NCBI GenBank assembly: GCA_031771865.1
Contig: JASISA010000041.1
Coordinates: forward strand, 1,240,001-1,304,000
From: Nothophaeocryptopus gaeumannii
Lineage: Eukaryota > Ascomycota > Dothideomycetes > Mycosphaerellales > Mycosphaerellaceae
Direction: 5' to 3'
Length of the DNA stretch: 64,000 bases
The notes beneath the pieces are model-generated. The model saw only the letters and a program-made list of their open reading frames with translations, did not search any database and was not told the origin of the DNA. Below are positions 46,331-57,204 of this stretch, one piece after another. The position numbers were made by a program, and so were the translations under genes. How positions within the stretch are numbered: position 1 is the stretch's first letter; each line of letters opens with the position of its first letter.

Positions 46331-47604
46331 ATGGCGCCCACCGTCGTACAGAACATCACCTCGCGCTTCCACCGCTCGAGCCACAGCCAGAGCGACGACA
46401 CCTCCGCGCGCGAGGAGGAGAAGGCAAAGCTCGCAGAATGGCAGGCGGAAAAGCACCCGCTCGAACCTGATCAAATCGTCGTCGACCCTCAAAAGAAGCC
46501 AGTAGGACACTCGAGCAAAGTGCTGCGTAAAGAAGATTTCGAATTGGTCAAGACGTTGGGCACGGGCACATTTGCGCGGGTATGGCTGGCAAAGATTGCG
46601 AACAATAAGGACAACGACAAGAACAAAGTCTTTGCGCTCAAGATATTACGAAAACCGGATGTCATTCGGCTGAAGCAGGTCGAGCATGTTCGCAATGAGC
46701 GCAATGTGCTGGCGGCTGTCGCAGGACACCCCTTCATCACGACAATGGTGGCAAGCTTCCAGGACCAGGACACGTTATATATGCTACTGGACTACTGTCC
46801 AGGAGGCGAAGTCTTTTCATACCTGCGACGAGCGAGACGATTCAACGAGGCAACTTCACAATTTTACGCTGCCGAGATCGTGTTGATACTAGAATTCCTG
46901 CACGAGCGGGAGGGAGTTGCATACAGGGACTTGAAACCGGAGAACATTCTCATTGATGCAGAGGGACATTTGAAGCTGGTTGATTTTGGATTTGCGAAGA
47001 GGATCGAGAACAGTGCGCCTCCTACACGTGCCAATGGACACGTATTGGAAGCTGACAGTTGCACAGGAGAGACGTACACGCTATGTGGCACCCCCGAATA
47101 CCTTGCACCTGAGGTCATTCGCAACACCGGCCACGGCACAGCTGTGGACTGGTGGGCGTTTGGCATCTTGATATACGAGTTCCTGGTCGGCCAGCCGCCT
47201 TTCTGGGACCAGAATCCCATGAAGATATACGAGCAGATTGTTGAGGGCAAGGTCCGATACCCCAGTGCCATGTCCCCAAATGCACGCGACATCATCGGTG
47301 ATCTTTGCACAGTGGACGTCACCAAGCGACTTGGCAACGTGAAAGGCGGTGCATCTACTGTCAAAAGGCATCCGTGGTTCAAAGCCATCAACTGGGACGA
47401 GCTGTATCACCGAAAGATGAAAGGACCAATAGTACCGCACCTCAAGTCGGCTGACGACACGAGAAATTTTGACGAATATGATGCCGAACCGGAGAAAAGA
47501 GATACCTACACGAAGGTTCGTATCATGGGTTTGTTCTGAGATCAAAGCTGACTTCAGACCAGGAAATGTATGAGAAGTACGAGAAGATGTTTTCAGACTT
47601 CTAA
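46331..47604 (+). CDS. AGC kinase, cAMP-dependent protein kinase catalytic subunit type
   Basis: Exons 46331-47515 and 47563-47604 (47-bp GTTCGT...ACCAG intron, phase 0); 408 aa. The kinase domain starts at about 68 (FELVKTLGTGTFARVWLAK). Invariant Lys is in FALKILRK, the catalytic loop is YRDLKPENILI, DFG is in LVDFGFAKRIE, and the APE region is TYTLCGTPEYLAPEV with the phosphorylatable T of TLCGTPE. The C-tail ends EKMFSDF, an FxxF-type hydrophobic motif, encoded by the last 42-nt exon. The segment between DFGFAKR and TLCGTPE is about 20 residues longer than in typical PKA. This resembles the second, divergent PKA catalytic subunit of filamentous fungi (PkaC2/Tpk-like); assignment to that paralogue is inference. 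The N-terminal 65 residues are charged and not conserved. Confidence 0.88.
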
Positions 47605-48144
47605 TCCGGCGGCGCGCTTTTCCGATCTTCGAACACGACAATCCCTCAACTACTGCATTTAATTGACGATTCGCTTGAGATCGAGCACGGCGTACGGTGT
47701 TCGGAAGACGCCATGCCATGGAGCTGGCATGAAAGGTGGCAGCATTGAATTACAAGGACCAGTTGGACGAATCTTGGTGATACCGAATTGTTGCGATATG
47801 AGGAGGCGCAATGCCCTGACATGCTACACTGAATCTGATGCAGCCTGGACGACGTCCGGCTTATATTTGAACCTGATCAAACACTTCGGCTATCGTCGTC
47901 TTTGCCCTCGCGTGGATGGAAACAGCAGCGCGGCTGCGTCCCCTTGGCGCTGCTCCTTCGGGTAAGTTCGACCCTCTCTCGCTCTTTCCCCACATCCTGG
48001 TATCCACAGCTCCCCGAGAGAGTTTCAACAGAGCGGAGAGCATACCGCACCCTTATATTACGTTTCGTCTGCTCTGCTCCTTTCTTCAGAGTCCTTGCGA
48101 CTCCTTGAACCTTAGCTGCAGCTTCATGAAGCCCTTTGCAAGAC
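47605..48144. other. Intergenic, no gene seen
   Basis: 540 bp holding the kinase 3' UTR and the acyl-CoA ligase promoter. Confidence 0.55.
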
Positions 48145-50140
48145 ATGATCCTCCGGACGTCGGGTGGCCGGAGAGCATTGACCCAATGGCCGGTTAAGAG
48201 CTTCAGGCGGAGCTTGTTGACGAAAGCACACGATCGAGGGCCCTCAGAGGTATGGGAGAAAGCAGCAACCTTGAAGCACTCGAAAGTCTTGCTAACCTGG
48301 CACCTGTTAGCCGCCTCTACTCGAGCAGACCGTCCCCGAACACTTCGCTTCGATCTTGTCACGATATGGCGACCGGCCTGCGTACGTACTTCCATTTTCC
48401 CAGTGTCAACTACGAGGACAAGACGTAAAAGCATGTGTTGAGTTCAAGATGTAGCGTGTCTTCATACCATCAACGGACAACCCTGACGTACGACGAGCTC
48501 GATCAAAAGTCCAACGCTCTCGCACGAGGACTACAAGGTATTGGAGTCAGGAAGGGCGATCGAGTGTCAGTTTCTCTTGGGAACAACATCGAGTTCGCGA
48601 TTGCGACATATGCCATCTTCAAGCTAGGAGCGATCTTGAACCCGCTCAATCCTAGCTTTAATGCCAATCAGGTCGTCAGCGCATTGAAACACTTGGATAC
48701 TTCGCACTTGATCATTGGAACGGAGACACATTTGATTCGTAAAGGGCCGAGAGACAATACTCAGATTCTGCAACACCTAGCACCTGGGGTTGCAGGAGGG
48801 AAGAAGCTAGAATCAGAGCTCTGTCCGTCACTGAAGGAGATTGTGCTTGTTGACAATTCACGAGGACGAGTAGACCCGAAGCAGCTGAGTGCGACGATTC
48901 CTTACGAAGCGATACAAGATGGCTCGATGCAGTCAATACAAGATCAAGGGCTACACAAAGACGACATCGTGAATATCCAGTTCACGAGCGGCACGACCTC
49001 TATGCCGAAAGCCGCATGCCTGTCACATCGCTCAATTCTGAACAACGGCGCCCAAATTGGAAGTCGCATGTTGCTGACCGAACGAGATGTCGTCGTCTGT
49101 CCACCTCCGCTGTTCCATTGCTTTGGCTGCATCCTCGGCTACATGGCCACAGCTACACACGGATCACACATCGTCTTCCCATCGGAGGCATTCGATCCAC
49201 TCGCATCACTTCAAGCCGTCCAAGAGTACAAAGGAACAGCTTTATACGGCGTAGCCACAATGTTTCTTGCCGAGCTGGAGCTCATCGCCAACGGCACTGT
49301 GAAGAACGAAGGATTTCAACACTTACGAACTGGTATTGCGGCGGGTAGTAGTGTTCCTCAAGAACTCATGCGGAAGCTACACAAGATCCTGAATCTGACC
49401 GATCTTACCATTTGCTACGGCATGACCGAGACGAGTCCCGTCAGCCTCATGACCAGAACCGACGACCCGATTCAGAAACGAATCGAAACCGTTGGCAAGC
49501 TACAACCACACGTCGAAGCCAAGGTTATCGATCCTTTCGACAGAAGCAAGACACTCAGCATCGGAGAACGCGGCGAGCTCGCCGTCAGCGGATACTTACT
49601 CATGAAAGAGTACTGGGGCGACGCAATCAAAACAGCAGAGAACATGATCCCCGACACCGAAGACGCAAACAAAATCTGGATGTTGACAGGTGATGAAGCG
49701 AGTATGGATGAAGAAGGATACGTTTCCATCACAGGGAGGATTAAAGACTTGATCATAAGAGGAGGAGAGAATATTCATCCTTTGGAAATTGAGAATTCTC
49801 TTCTGGCGCATGAGAAGGTGAGGGAGGTTAGTGTGGTGGGTTTGCCGGATGAGAAGTATGGAGAGGTTGTGGCGGCTTTTGTGGTTAGGCAGAAGGGGGT
49901 TGAGTTGGAGGCGGGGGATGTTAGGGATTATGTAAGGGGGTGTTTGAGTGGGCATCTAGGTGAGTGAACAAAATGGCGTTGTTTTGGGGATGTGGTGAGG
50001 TGGTGCTGATTATTTGGGCAGTGCCGAAATATGTCTTTTGGGTTGATGATTATCCAAAGACTGCGAGTGGGAAGATTCAGAAGTTTAAGTTGAGGGAGGA
50101 TGGGATTCAGTTGCTCAAAGAGGGGAAGGGGATTGAGTAG
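48145..50140 (+). CDS. Acyl-CoA ligase, ACSF2/medium-chain type
   Basis: Exons 48145-48249, 48311-48381, 48449-49959 and 50022-50140; 601 aa. The splices rebuild GPSE/PPLLEQTVPEHF and GDRPA/CSVSSYHQRTTLTYDELD. Adenylate-forming motifs: A3 QFTSGTTSMPKAACLSHR, A5 CYGMTETSP, A7 WMLTGDEASMDEEGY, A8 GRIKDLIIRGGENIHPLEIE and A10 PKTASGKIQK, with the catalytic lysine in the last exon. The N-terminus MILRTSGGRRALTQWPVKSF is Arg-rich without acids, which is compatible with a mitochondrial presequence, as in mammalian ACSF2. It would activate short- or medium-chain fatty acids with ATP and CoA. In motif A3 the usual Gly of SGTTGxPK is Ser. Confidence 0.9.
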
Positions 50141-50513
50141 GAAGTATGGTAGTTGTGTTGATGGCATTGTTGACGGTAAACAGGAAGATTGCTATCAGTG
50201 TCGGCAAGCATCTCCACAGACGCTGGATCTCCTCGAGGGGCGAATGTCTCAGCATGTGTATGTCTTGAGCCCCAGCAGCTGTCTGCGTGTTCAGACTTGA
50301 CGCATCGAGCATAGGTCTCGACACTGGCACTGAATTTGAAGTCTCAAATGCTCATTCACGTAGCGTCTTCTCGTACCTTTGCTTTTGAATACTTGACGTC
50401 CGTGGCAGCGCGCATCACTACAAGATATCGAGAATATTAAGCACGTCTAGGAAATCAAGAGAACCAAGAAAATCAGCAACTTCAAGGACATTCAGAATCA
50501 CACCTTACCAAAC
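50141..50513. other. Intergenic, no gene seen
   Basis: 373 bp after the ligase; no coding signal. Confidence 0.5.
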
Positions 50514-50741
50514 ATGGCCACCATGAACAACACTGCTCCGATCTGTCCAACAGGAGAAGAGGCTGCAGCGAGTCTTGCTTCTCGTCACACTGCAGAGTCG
50601 GAGCGTTTGGTCAGAGAGCTAGAGACTATGAAAGTCCAGAGGGACATGTGTCTATGGAGTATGTTGGCAGATGTCGCGGCGGTGCTGGTTGCGTTGGTTC
50701 TCCACGAAATGGTTTGGTCAGGCTCGGCGAGTATAGCGTGA
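50514..50741 (+). CDS. Small hypothetical protein with one predicted membrane segment
   Basis: 75-aa ORF with a good start context (CAAACATGGCC) and an A/C-rich leader. The N-terminal part is soluble and partly helical (EEAAASLASRHTAESERLVRELETM); the C-terminal part (MLADVAAVLVALVLHEMVW) could be a tail anchor. No family recognised. It may also be a chance ORF. Confidence 0.35.
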   Translation: MATMNNTAPICPTGEEAAASLASRHTAESERLVRELETMKVQRDMCLWSMLADVAAVLVALVLHEMVWSGSASIA

Positions 50742-51624
50742 GCCAAGAGAGGGATCATCAGAGAGTCTCATCAGCCATCGCAGCAGTGGTCAGCATTGGC
50801 AAACGTATTTTCAGCTACGACACGTGTCGTCAGTCGTGTCATCTTCCCAGAGGATATCTCGGTGGAGATGTGTCGCGCCGAATCACATTTTTCACATGAA
50901 GACGGGAAGATCCTTTAGGCGCTCGGCGTCCAGAACTGATCCACTGCCAGGGAAAGTAAGATGCTTACCGTCCGGCTTCTAACTCACAGACTCCAGACTC
51001 CAGACTCCAGCGTGGTAGAGTGTCGCGTCGACGAGATCATGTCAGTTCTCAGGTGCACTGTCCAAGTTATTGATAGATGCCTCAATATGCTGCTCATTTC
51101 TCAAGTCGTTCCTGACCAAGTGAGGGATTTCAACATCCCGATCTCGGCTACCGACTGCATCTTCTCCAAGGCAGTGTGGGCATCTCCGAGCGGTGAAGGT
51201 CGGTCTTGAAGCTGATGTCGTTGCTGCCCGATGTGAAGCGCCGATGAAGCCAGGGAAGCCACGCACCAGAAACCGGCAGTTGGCTCAATCCAGTTTGTCT
51301 GTTCTCGAATGTTCAACGTGCCTTCCGCGGCCCCGGGTGGGTGGCAGCCAAGGACAGGGACAGCCCCTGCATGTGGTCAAGTCTGGTGCCGGCTCATCGT
51401 CACTGGCTCGGGCGGATCCCAGCTGCGTCTGCTCCACCCACAGGCTGTTACTTGGACAGGAAGTGGACACGCTCGCTACGCTGGTCCTCCGTTCGCCATT
51501 CATCAGGCACTCACCACTGTTCGCACCCTGGATGCGCCTTGTGCCTGGATGTTGGTCCGCGCAAACAACGCTCGGAAACCACCCTTTCCCATGCATGGCC
51601 TGACACGCGACAACCCCCATAGTC
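50742..51624. other. Intergenic, no gene seen
   Basis: 883 bp; overlapping ORFs at 51193-51632 read in several frames without a domain. Confidence 0.5.
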
Positions 51625-52976
51625 ATGTCTGACCCCGAATCTTCGTCTTCCACTCTTCCTACAGCCGTCACCGCGCCGCCACAACCTCCCAAGAGTCCGC
51701 CCTTGGCTTTCGTGAAGACCCCGAACGACGCGCTCATCCCGCCTGTGTCGCCTCCTCCAAACGACGGGGAGCTTCCCACATTTTCCTCGCAATCCGCCGC
51801 CATGGGCCGACTCAGTCCGTTGACGGAAAGTCCGCTCGACCTGCAGGCCATCATTGAGAAGCAAGCCGAGACGATCAACCGACTGCACAGAGCGTTCGCG
51901 GCCGAGAAGGAGGTCTGGCATCTCGAGAGGAAGCGCTATGAGAATCGCATATACAGTCTAGAGCAGCTTCTCAAGAACGGCGAACACCATAGGTGAGCAC
52001 GTCATCGCAACGACGAAAGCTACACCGCGCTGACAGTTCAATCAGTCCTGCGAAGTCGCCAATTCTTACTCCTTTTCATGATACTGACATCGTATCGCCG
52101 CACTCGCGCCCGCCGCATGCGAGTGCTACACTGCCTACAATCACCGAGGACGAAAACATCGAACCCTTGTCGTCGCGACGGGAAGGTGCGCCACAATCTA
52201 TAGTCCTCCCGTCAATCCTTTCGCCTCCTGCAGAAGAACCGCGAAGACAAAACCTGGTCACTTTCACGACCGCGGAAGGTCTGAAAGTCGAAGAGATCCC
52301 ACCACCCCGGATCGGCGGTCTTTCACCACCTCCGCCAAACAACCGGCTGGAAGCTGGCCATACTCCCGTGCGAGTTCCTCGACCACTTACACCTCCTCCC
52401 CAGAACATGTCCTTGGACGGAATTGAGGATACTCCAACTCGTAACAATACCCACATCAACGCACTTCTCACGCAAAGTAGTGACGAGGAAGAAGACATGC
52501 CTTTGAAAGGTCCTTTGAACATGCCGGAATTGCCGCATCGGCCCGACGAATTGAACTTCACGCTTGATGCGCTTACACAGAGGCTTCAGCACATTGAGTC
52601 GCACCCCGATGAGGCCAAACCATTGGTATTCTCTACGCCAACTCCTGGATTGGCGTCTCCAGCAAATGAAACCGAGGATAAGGGCAATGAGGATCTTAGG
52701 CCTGGGACAAACCCAAAGACCGCCGAGGCACCATCCGCGCCGAATCCTACTCGAACGATATCTGGAATGTCACCAACGTTGGGTTCGAATCTGAGCCCGG
52801 CGGCATCGAACACGATCTCTCCCGAGGGCCAGACGCTGAGTCCGCAGGAGGTTCACGAGGCTCAAATCCAACAGCGATTCGAGGAAGGTGGCATCCGGTT
52901 AAAGAAGAAGACTTCGACCAATTTCGGTGCTCCGTTTGGATCTCTTGGTGGCTTTCAACCACGAAAACTCTCCTAG
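51625..52976 (+). CDS. Hypothetical Pro/Ser-rich coiled-coil protein
   Basis: Exons 51625-51992 and 52037-52976 (44-bp GTGAGC...GACAG intron, phase 2); 435 aa. The N-terminal 65 residues are Pro/Ser-rich. A predicted coiled coil follows at about 73-120 (LDLQAIIEKQAETINRLHRA, then EVWHLERKRYENRIYSLEQL). The rest is disordered, with many SP/TP sites and an acidic SSDEEEDMPLKGP patch; a helix at about 300 (LDALTQRLQHIESH) and a C-terminal TNFGAPFGSLGGFQPRK end it. The many SP/TP dipeptides suggest proline-directed phosphorylation, a scaffold-like pattern. I do not recognise the family. Confidence 0.72.
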
Positions 52977-54010
52977 AAGGAGCTCAACTGCTTGTATTCG
53001 CATTTCGGCATTCATTAGGGGCTTTAGAGAACAGGCATCACCAAAAGCCTCTAAGATCAATCAAAGGGATAGAGCGCGCAAAGCGTCGCATGGGGAATGG
53101 GAAAGGCGTTTGATCAAATCTGATCCGGAAGAAAGGAAGATACCCAAATTCTCAGGCCAGAAGAGCCTCGCATTAGAAGAGATGGAGTCCTCTCTACAGC
53201 TTTCCAAAAGCTTCAGCTCAATGAAAGCTCGCACCTTTAGACGTCACTGTTCTTTCTTTCACATGACTACTTCCTTATCGTTTCCTCGGCGCGCTTGGGT
53301 GAGCCTCCAAGCCAAGGGAGGTTCCATGGAATGCAGTCCGCGACATTCATCCCTTACTTCACTTCACACTCACCCAATGAGATCTGAACAGCACGGTCAT
53401 GCTTCATACAAGCACTCTATACATCCACTTCTACATGCCGCGGCCCGTTCAAGACGCGACTTCCAAACAATCTGGTCCGAAGCACAGAACGCCGACGCAT
53501 CTCGTCCAATATGCACTGCGCTCCTGGCCCGCCACCCCTTTGACAGCTGACAGCTGATTGTTTCTATTAGTGAGGATTCCTGTGTGCTTTGTGCACCACT
53601 TGGTGACTGTATGCAGGCACGCCGACCGATCTGGGTGGGGTGAGCTGCAAGGCACTGACTCTTGAGGTACTAGTAGCTAGCTGAAGGCGGGCGTGGTCGG
53701 CTTGCCGAACCGGTCAGGGGGGATCTTTGTTCCTGCGCGCATGTGCATACTCTCCTGCGGTGGCTGATTGAGGGACGTGTGAAATGTGTGTCAGGATAAG
53801 TACTCCTGCTTCTGCTTCTTTGCTGTACATCTGTCTGCGTTGTTGCAAGGCAGTTTGCCAATCTGACTTTTCATTCGCTCTTCCTTTCGTTCTCCCGTCT
53901 TCTTAGTCTCGACCTCCGACTATCGCTCATTGTAAGAAGCTATCTTCCTCAAAGCTTCCCATCCACATACAATATCGTCTGAAACTCGAGATCCTCCTAC
54001 ATCTGTCAGA
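52977..54010. other. Intergenic, no gene seen
   Basis: 1.0 kb. The plus ORF at 52927-53550 overlaps the 3' end of the previous gene in another frame and was rejected. A T/C-rich leader precedes 54011. Confidence 0.5.
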
Positions 54011-54600
54011 ATGCGCTCCTCAATCCAACTTCTGCTCCTCGCAGCTGCCACAACCTTAACGACCCTCGCCACGCCCATCCCAGCCGACTTCGCCGAAGTC
54101 GAAAAACGCTGGGCCGTCGGAGATTCAGAGGTATGTCTCAATCTCGACTTACCGGGCAGCTATCTCCAATCGTGGATCGCTTCGATGTGGCGAGGAAAAG
54201 TGAGCCTGTTCTCTCCTCCTCCTCCTCCTCCTCCTCACGAACCCCGTCTGCTCTTCTATTCCTCCTGCAATCCCTCCACCATTCATCCTCCAGACACCGC
54301 TAACACTTCTTCTTCTCCTCCCAGCAACAAATCCACTCCGGCCTCACACACCGCGATATGACACCCGCATGGCCCATCGTGCGGGATTCTACAACACAAG
54401 AAACCGGTTTCGCGTCCGCCACGGATTTCCGATCACTTCAAGTTGCGGAACAGAAACGTAATCCCGATCCGTTGGTGCATTTGAAGAGTTTCGTGGGTCG
54501 ATTGATCGGCACCGATGGTAGCAGTACTGTGATCAGCCGGGATGAGAGTGCGCCGGTGATAAGGCCAAGGAAGGCGATGAGGTATTACTTCACTTCTTGA
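54011..54600 (+). CDS. Small secreted protein with Kex2-type site
   Basis: Exons 54011-54130 and 54325-54600 joined by a 194-bp intron (GTATGT...TCCCAG, phase 0); 131 aa. The signal peptide is about residues 1-20 (RSSIQLLLLAAATTLTTLA), then a short pro-segment TPIPADFAEVEKR ending in KR, a Kex2 cleavage site, and mature WAVGDSE/QQIHSGLTHRDM. The mature part has no cysteine and no known domain. Such pre-pro proteins include effectors and peptide precursors, but no repeated peptide is present, so a pheromone is not supported. An alternative is that the second exon splices on to the Cys-rich exon at 54746. Confidence 0.5.
54213..54236 (+). repeat. (CTC)8 microsatellite in intron
   Basis: Eight perfect CTC units within the long intron of the small secreted protein gene; this probably explains its length. 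Confidence 0.85.
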
Positions 54601-54745
54601 GGGAAGTACGTTGATAGTTGGGGTCGGAGTCTGTTGCTGGTCAGTCAGTCGGTCGCGGACGGGGATGCTACGATGTGTCGGTGATGATGAGTGATGCTAG
54701 AGTCATCTTGGAGTTGATCTCTCTTGTCGTCTTTATGGTACACAG

Positions 54746-54964
54746 GGTTTGCAAACGCCACCGAATGCTGTGCAGGCGCTTTAGAAGAGTGGTATCATGA
54801 TCTACACGAATGCAATGATGAATGTGCTTGCGCGTGTCTGCCAGATGCCGTCCCTTGTATACGTATGTCTCTCGACATACCCGTCCCAGTACGCCTAAAT
54901 CACGTTAGCTGGAGTCAATGCTAATTTCTTTTGGGCAGATGCAGCTGACCATACGCCTCGCTAA
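54746..54964 (+). CDS. Candidate cysteine-rich 3' exons, gene incomplete
   Basis: An exon 54746-54862 is bounded by ACACAG acceptor and GTATGT donor and encodes GFANATECCAGALEEWYHDL followed by HECNDECACACLPDAVPC, with eight cysteines. It can join 54939-54964 (acceptor GGGCAG), which ends HAADHTPR and TAA. The composition and clean splice signals look coding and fit a small Cys-rich secreted protein. I cannot find its first exon. It may be the end of the 54011 gene through an alternative splice, or a separate gene. Confidence 0.33.
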
Positions 54965-54989
54965 GAGTCCATTTTGCATTAGATCCCGT

Positions 54990-55479
54990 TCAACGAGCAT
55001 CAAATTCACTACTGGCCACCCGCTCGGCTCTAGCAAGCATTGCCTTCAGCAGATTCAGTCGCAGATTCAGCTCCGCGACAGCGGAAAGGCGCTCGTCAAT
55101 GTCGGTTCCTAGTCGTTCATCACTGACCGAGATTTCCCGCATGCGAGCCTCGTTGGCCTCGATCTGCGCATTGTTGTTGCGCACCTGCAGTTGAAGGGCG
55201 TGCAGCTTGTCGAAGTTCTCGCCAATGCTACTGGCGGTGGTGCTGACGCTGCTATGTGGTGAGGAGGGAGACTGTTGGACTGATTCGCTGACGGCGCTGA
55301 CCGGTGCGCTGCTTAAAGCATCGCTGGTCGTTTGGACAGTCGGTGTTTCACTCGGTCGCTGATGAAGGTCAGTCCTAGCCGTTAAAGAGTTAGGTGATGA
55401 TGTGTACTCTCAGTATAGATAGCTCGCCGTTTCTCCGCTTCTGCGCTCGCGCCATCCAAGCTGCGCCCGCAGTGGCCAT
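54990..55479 (-). CDS. Hypothetical protein with C-terminal coiled coil
   Basis: Exons 55479-55408 and 55358-54990 (49-bp GTACAC...ATCAG intron with CTGAC branch site, phase 0); 146 aa in this minimal model. The N-terminus MATAGAAWMARAQKRRNG is followed by a Ser/Thr-rich linker and a heptad-rich helix (ENFDKLHALQLQVRNNNAQI, ARMREISVSDERLGTDIDER, LNLRLNLLKAMLARAERV). The frame is open upstream of the ATG to a possible acceptor at 55530, so more exons may exist. No family recognised. It ends 25 bp from the Cys-rich exon on the other strand. Confidence 0.45.
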
Positions 55480-57204
55480 AATGAGTATGTTCCTTGCCCG
55501 GATGCGCAGTGACTAGGTGTCTCGTTGCAATTGAGGAGGGGTTCGAAGCTCGACGATGGAATGTCGCAGGGGCATTGCTTGGTCAGTTTTGCCTCGCCAC
55601 AGCTTCCCGTCCCATGCACGCAATGCCCATCTGCTCTGCAGCGAGGTGCAAAGCCGCGGTGTGCTGACTCTGCCTTAGCTGGAACGACGTCTGAGACAGC
55701 TGGTGTAGGACCCTGGACGTGTTCGCAGACCTCACTTCAAATTTTGAGCCTCTGACGAAGTGTAAGTCAAAGATCGCCGAGCACAAGTGGAAGGTGCAGA
55801 GGCAGAGTAAGGTATCAAGGTGGAAGCAAGAGCAGATGGCGCCGGCACCGCTGTTTGTCTTTGCGTGCAGGAGGTGATGTTTGTCAGGTTTCTGCGCATA
55901 GCGAGAGAGAAGGTGCAACCCCCACCTGTGCACTTACATCTTGAGTATACCTGGTCGCTTGGAGCCTAAATGTCGTCAGACCTTCGGAACTCAATTTCAC
56001 GAACAGGCCAACGGACGGCTCTAGCAGACAGCGTTGAATGCCATGCCAGCGGCGAGCATGGGATGTAGGCAAGCCCGCCACGCCTACCGGCCAGCCTACT
56101 CTGAAGAGTGTAGGTGCACTGGGCAGTGCCGAAACATGGCAGCTGCCCGTCCAGCGACTGACCAAGTGACTCCTGTAGCGCGAGAAGCCGTTGGTGCATC
56201 GTCCATGGTGCTGTGGCTACTCCTCTCATTCCAATCATGTCGTCCGTGCGTCCCTATCTTGCAACTTTCACATGTGCGCTGTGCCCTACTATTCGGCGCC
56301 GGCTGGACGGTTGGAAGATCCAGAAGAGAGGTCACTATGGCTTGGTTGTTCGAATATAGGACTGGGATGTATCCTGCTCGAACACTGAATGTTCGAAGAA
56401 ATGCCGGGTTGGTCGCGTAGAGCTGAAGTCTAAATGCTCGCCGCCCACGTGGCAGGGTTTCGCGGAGATGAGGTTGTTGGCACCAAGAGAATCCCGTTGC
56501 GACCTCCTACCGACGAATTTCCGCTGTTCTTTGCCGAAGACTTCAGCGAAGAAAACTACGAAGAGGGCGAGAGATTGACACAATCATGATGGTCTCATTG
56601 GATACATCAGACGACGTTGGCCGCTGTTGTCAGATGATACAGTAGTCTGAAACGTAGCCGCATCGTTTCACTACTTCACGCGCTAGTTCCTTTGACATGT
56701 CTGGAAACGTCACGTGGAGTCGACCAGCCGCTCCAGATGTTTGAAAACCGGTTGAGCCTCTTCAACTAAGCCAGGCTTGACCATCGACAGGAGCGAGCAA
56801 CGAGAGTCACGAGAACAGCTGGAAATAGAATGTGACAAGAAGCATCATGCAGTATGTTTCAACCACGTCACTTGATGATTTGTTCATTCGCAACTCGTGT
56901 GGTGATCATATTTGCATTCGTCCGGTAGTAGTTCAATCGCTTCGAGGTGGTATCACTTGAAACCCAGCCTTCCTTTCCCAAACGCCGATCTAGTGTGACG
57001 CCGCCGGGCTATGCAAGTCATTCATCCAGTCCCATTCTCATGCAAGTACAACGGAAAACGTGCTATTCTTCAATTCATCCCAACGGCCTTGACTGCACCA
57101 CCAAAGACTTTTCTGACCTCCAGCCAATCCACTTCTCGAGGATAGTCAATTCCAGGGTGCAGTTTGATCCAGCCGGTCTAGTTGATCTTGAAGCCCGGGC
57201 GTGG
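55480..57204. other. Intergenic, no gene seen
   Basis: 1.7 kb. Many short ORFs in all frames, none with a domain, signal peptide or convincing splice structure. Confidence 0.5.

Noticed and set aside
52927..53550. 207-codon plus-strand ORF after the Pro/Ser-rich protein
   Set aside because: It starts out of frame inside the preceding gene's last exon and has no domain or splice support.
54011..54600. Alpha-pheromone precursor interpretation
   Set aside because: There is a signal peptide and a KR site followed by Trp, but no repeated mature peptides and no pheromone-like Cys/GQP pattern.
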